A DNA stretch of 64,000 nucleotides from Beroe ovata. Lineage: Eukaryota > Ctenophora > Nuda > Beroida > Beroidae. Numbering within the stretch: the stretch's first letter is position 1; each line of letters opens with the position of its first letter. A program made the position numbers and the translations under genes. Below the pieces are notes generated by a model. It was not told the DNA's origin, did no database searches, and worked only from the letters and a program-made list of their open reading frames with translations. Where the stretch lies: contig CAMPET010000189.1 of assembly GCA_946803715.1 (NCBI GenBank), positions 1 to 64,000 on the forward strand, written 5' to 3'. Below are positions 62,729 to 64,000 of this stretch, piece by piece.

Positions 62729-62992
62729 TGGTGTCAAGTGGAAAATGGTGTCAAGCAGTGGAGTAGTGTCAAGATATTGTAGTAAAGTGCGCACTAGAAT
62801 GGTGTCAAGGAGTCGAGTGCGGAGAAGAGTGGTGTCAAGGAGTAAATGGTGTCAAGAGTAAAAGACGAAAGTGGTGTCAAGGAACGTGCTAGTGCCATGC
62901 ATGGTGTCACGACATCAAGTGAACTGCTGTCAAGGAAGTGGAAATGAAGTGGTGTCAACGTGTCGCAACGATGGCTTCAGAGTGGTGTCAAG
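62729..62992 (-). repeat. Intergenic array of the TTGACACCACT repeat in reverse orientation
   Basis: About a dozen GTGGTGTCAAG/ATGGTGTCAAG units, the reverse complement of the intronic repeat, with variable 8-20 bp spacers. If an unseen minus-strand gene spans it, this would again be the sense orientation. Confidence 0.88.
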
Positions 62993-64000
62993 AGATGGTT
63001 GACTGTTGGAGACTTCTTGTTGATGGCCTGGATCTGACAGATGTTTTTATTGATGTGTCCTAGATAACCACTCCATATAACCTCGCATCAAACGGTGGTT
63101 CTTGATTAAAATGCGGGGTTATCGTTGACAGTCAACAACGAAGATGAAAATTTGATATTAAGCTCGGATCCAGATGTTATGGGACTGGTTATGATCATGA
63201 CATGATGTTCTGGTTCCCTCTGATCTTCGAGATCGTCATTTAGCTCCGTAGGGGATTATAACGTTTTAACGATAGCATCGCAGCTCATTTTCTAAAGGGA
63301 GAACTTTCGTGCCATCGGTTTGTAAATTAAAGGGTCACATGGTCAAAAAGTTGGATCATTTATACGAGTATTAGGAATAGCAGATACATGACGTTGTGAG
63401 GGGCCACCAGGGGCATTTCTATGGTAACTGCTTTTTGAGGGTCAAAACTTCTATATGACCATCAGTCATTCTCACTGATATTTTCTGTACGGTGGAACTA
63501 AATTCACCCCTTGGGGCGGATAATAGAGCAGATTTTAAAGATACTGGTTTAAGTACAGACACTCTTTATCAGACTCCTTCACAACTCTGACACTGTCACT
63601 ATGACAGGAAACTGTCACTGTGGAAACGCTTGATTAGCACGTGACACAGCTGTCACCATGGTGACTACAGAACTATCCCCTCCCCCATTTCCCAAGTCAT
63701 AAGTAGGTACTAATAGCATATTTTCATAACAAGTAACTCATGCTCAACTTGATTGGAAGCCAGTCAGCATGCGTGACATTGTTCTTTAAACAAGTTTTAG
63801 GGGGGTTGATAGGGTTTCTCATGCTTGACAAGGGCTTAAGGTCCCTGCTAAATGGATCGTTTTATCGAGATTCTTGTATCAAGCAGCTGATCCACTGAAG
63901 CCTGTCAAAGAAAAACATTCTCGATATTAAATAATCCGAGGTAATTTTATTGATTCCGCCATCACCATGATCCCTGAGTGTAGGTCCACAATATGATAAT
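62993..64000. other. Right end of window; no gene seen
   Basis: An X-box/E-box-like stretch, CACGTGACACAGCTGTCACCATGGTGAC, lies near 63640-63665. No reading frame can be supported. Confidence 0.4.

Overview
The window is eukaryotic and almost certainly from an invertebrate animal. Genes are split by short GT-AG introns, mostly 70-350 bp. The recognisable ones are animal-type: PHAF1/C16orf70, Rab4, TSEN34, claspin, a NEURL-type RING protein, an Ig-domain membrane protein, and a cysteine protease carrying ShKT, Sushi and Kringle domains. The A+T-rich, repeat-littered sequence with compact genes would fit a marine early-branching animal such as a sponge, but nothing here fixes the phylum. Nine single-N assembly gaps are present (7536, 8013, 22438, 23881, 24144, 30569, 33325, 51186, 55522), several of them exactly at duplication borders.

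Layout. 1-8012 and 12749-20745 are two copies of one segment, offset about 12.7 kb. Each holds a secreted papain-family protease gene on the + strand and, tail to tail with it, an intronless RING gene on the - strand. Copy B of the protease is complete (18 coding exons, 726 aa by my splice model); copy A enters the window at coding exon 4. Between the copies (8.3-9.6 kb) are the last exons of an unrecognised multi-pass membrane protein, and a TATA-type promoter candidate for protease B. 21.5-24.2 kb is a smaller tandem array of a secreted Glu/Gly-rich acidic protein gene, disrupted by gaps. A GC-rich foldback element (24.2 kb) precedes an intronless Ig-domain membrane protein (24.7-25.8 kb).

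26.5-47.1 kb is a block of conserved cellular genes: PHAF1 (+, 9 exons), Rab4 (-, 7 exons), TSEN34 (+, intronless) and claspin (+, 23 exons, 12 kb). All four splice models keep frame from start to stop. Claspin carries an internal duplication of a three-exon block, one recognisable Chk1-binding motif, two satellite arrays in its introns and a 62-bp minisatellite that has multiplied one of its splice donors. 47.2-64 kb has no gene I can support; it holds microsatellites, repeat arrays and promoter-like clusters of E-box, CCAAT and CRE motifs.

The most unusual theme is a short repeat, TTGACACCACTTT with variants, that fills many introns always in the sense orientation. In PHAF1 it supplies the 3' splice site itself, and in the protease it has been taken into the coding sequence. 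The neighbouring genes do not form one pathway. The protease/RING pairs are linked by a shared duplication, and the housekeeping genes appear to be ordinary neighbours.
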